DNA of 6,147 bases from assembly GCA_011375275.1 (NCBI GenBank), contig DRLW01000454.1:1-6147 (forward strand). The letters are read 5' to 3'. The position numbers were made by a program, and so were the translations under genes. Of the stretch, positions 6,071-6,147 are shown one piece after another. Source of the DNA: Bacteroidota bacterium. Lineage in GTDB: Bacteria > Zhuqueibacterota > Zhuqueibacteria > Zhuqueibacterales > Geothermadaptataceae. The notes beneath the pieces are model-generated. The model worked only from the letters and a program-made list of their open reading frames with translations. It was not told the origin of the DNA and did no database searches. The first letter of the stretch is position 1, and the number at the start of each line of letters is the position of its first letter.

Positions 6071-6147
6071 CGCACCACCTGTTCTCTGTTTTTCACATAC
6101 CAGTCCAGCGTTTTCTGCAAACCTTCGCGCAGAGGGACGCGGGCTTT
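6067..6147 (-). CDS. C-terminal tail of a probable NAD-dependent sugar-nucleotide epimerase/dehydratase, 5' partial
   Basis: The last 26 codons of a minus-strand gene enter from the right edge and end in TGA at 6069-6067. The peptide begins KARVPLREGLQKTLDWYVKN. The pattern of a Pro followed by (L/I)xEGLxxTxxWY is the usual ending of extended short-chain dehydrogenase/reductase enzymes acting on NDP-sugars (UDP-glucose 4-epimerase, dTDP-glucose 4,6-dehydratase and GDP-sugar enzymes). The NAD-binding and catalytic YxxxK parts lie outside the window, so the exact reaction cannot be told. The stop overlaps the methyltransferase ATG by 4 bp, which indicates one operon. An enzyme that supplies an activated sugar fits the glycosyltransferases downstream. 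Confidence 0.7.
   Translation of the reverse strand, partial: KARVPLREGLQKTLDWYVKNREQVVR
6077..6080 (-). promoter_or_regulatory. Ribosome binding site of the methyltransferase gene
   Basis: AGGT (within AGGTGG) on the minus strand lies 6 nt before the ATG at 6070-6068, inside the last codons of the upstream epimerase gene. Together with the ATGA overlap it points to coupled translation of the two genes. Confidence 0.5.

Overview
The window is a tightly packed bacterial gene cluster, almost all of it transcribed leftward (minus strand). It looks like part of a surface-polysaccharide or protein-glycosylation locus. In transcription order it holds: the last 26 codons of a probable sugar-nucleotide epimerase/dehydratase (right edge), a small class I SAM-dependent methyltransferase, a helical TPR-type protein with no catalytic domain, and two long tandem paralogues. 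Each paralogue joins an N-terminal family 2 (GT-A fold) glycosyltransferase domain to a long C-terminal TPR/helical region. At the left edge a plus-strand reading frame enters from outside and ends inside the 3' end of the last minus-strand gene, so the two genes converge and overlap.

The five minus-strand genes are probably one operon. The junctions are a 4-bp ATGA stop/start overlap (epimerase to methyltransferase), an 18-bp gap carrying a GGAG ribosome binding site (methyltransferase to TPR protein), a 26-bp overlap (TPR protein to first glycosyltransferase) and a 25-bp gap carrying GAGG (first to second glycosyltransferase). No promoter or convincing terminator is visible. No stretch longer than 25 bases lacks a gene, and there are no RNA genes, mobile elements, CRISPR arrays or repeat arrays.

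Functionally, the epimerase would make or interconvert an NDP-sugar and the two GT2-TPR proteins would transfer sugars. Their TPR regions are plausible acceptor-recognition or partner-binding platforms. The methyltransferase belongs to a type common in sugar and glycan clusters, but its substrate cannot be read from the sequence. All complete products appear cytosolic, with no signal peptide or membrane segment. The acceptor is not in the window. Flagellin, another surface protein or a lipid-linked glycan are possible, and this is inference.

The organism cannot be named. Ordinary bacterial codons, Shine-Dalgarno sites and mid-range GC (rows counted by hand run from about 37% to 65%) indicate a bacterium, perhaps a Gram-negative one of Desulfobacterota or Proteobacteria type; that placement is a weak guess.

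The most interesting points are the tandem GT2-TPR paralogues, a roughly 95-residue C-terminal helical module that they share with each other and possibly with the neighbouring TPR protein, and the convergent overlap at the left edge.
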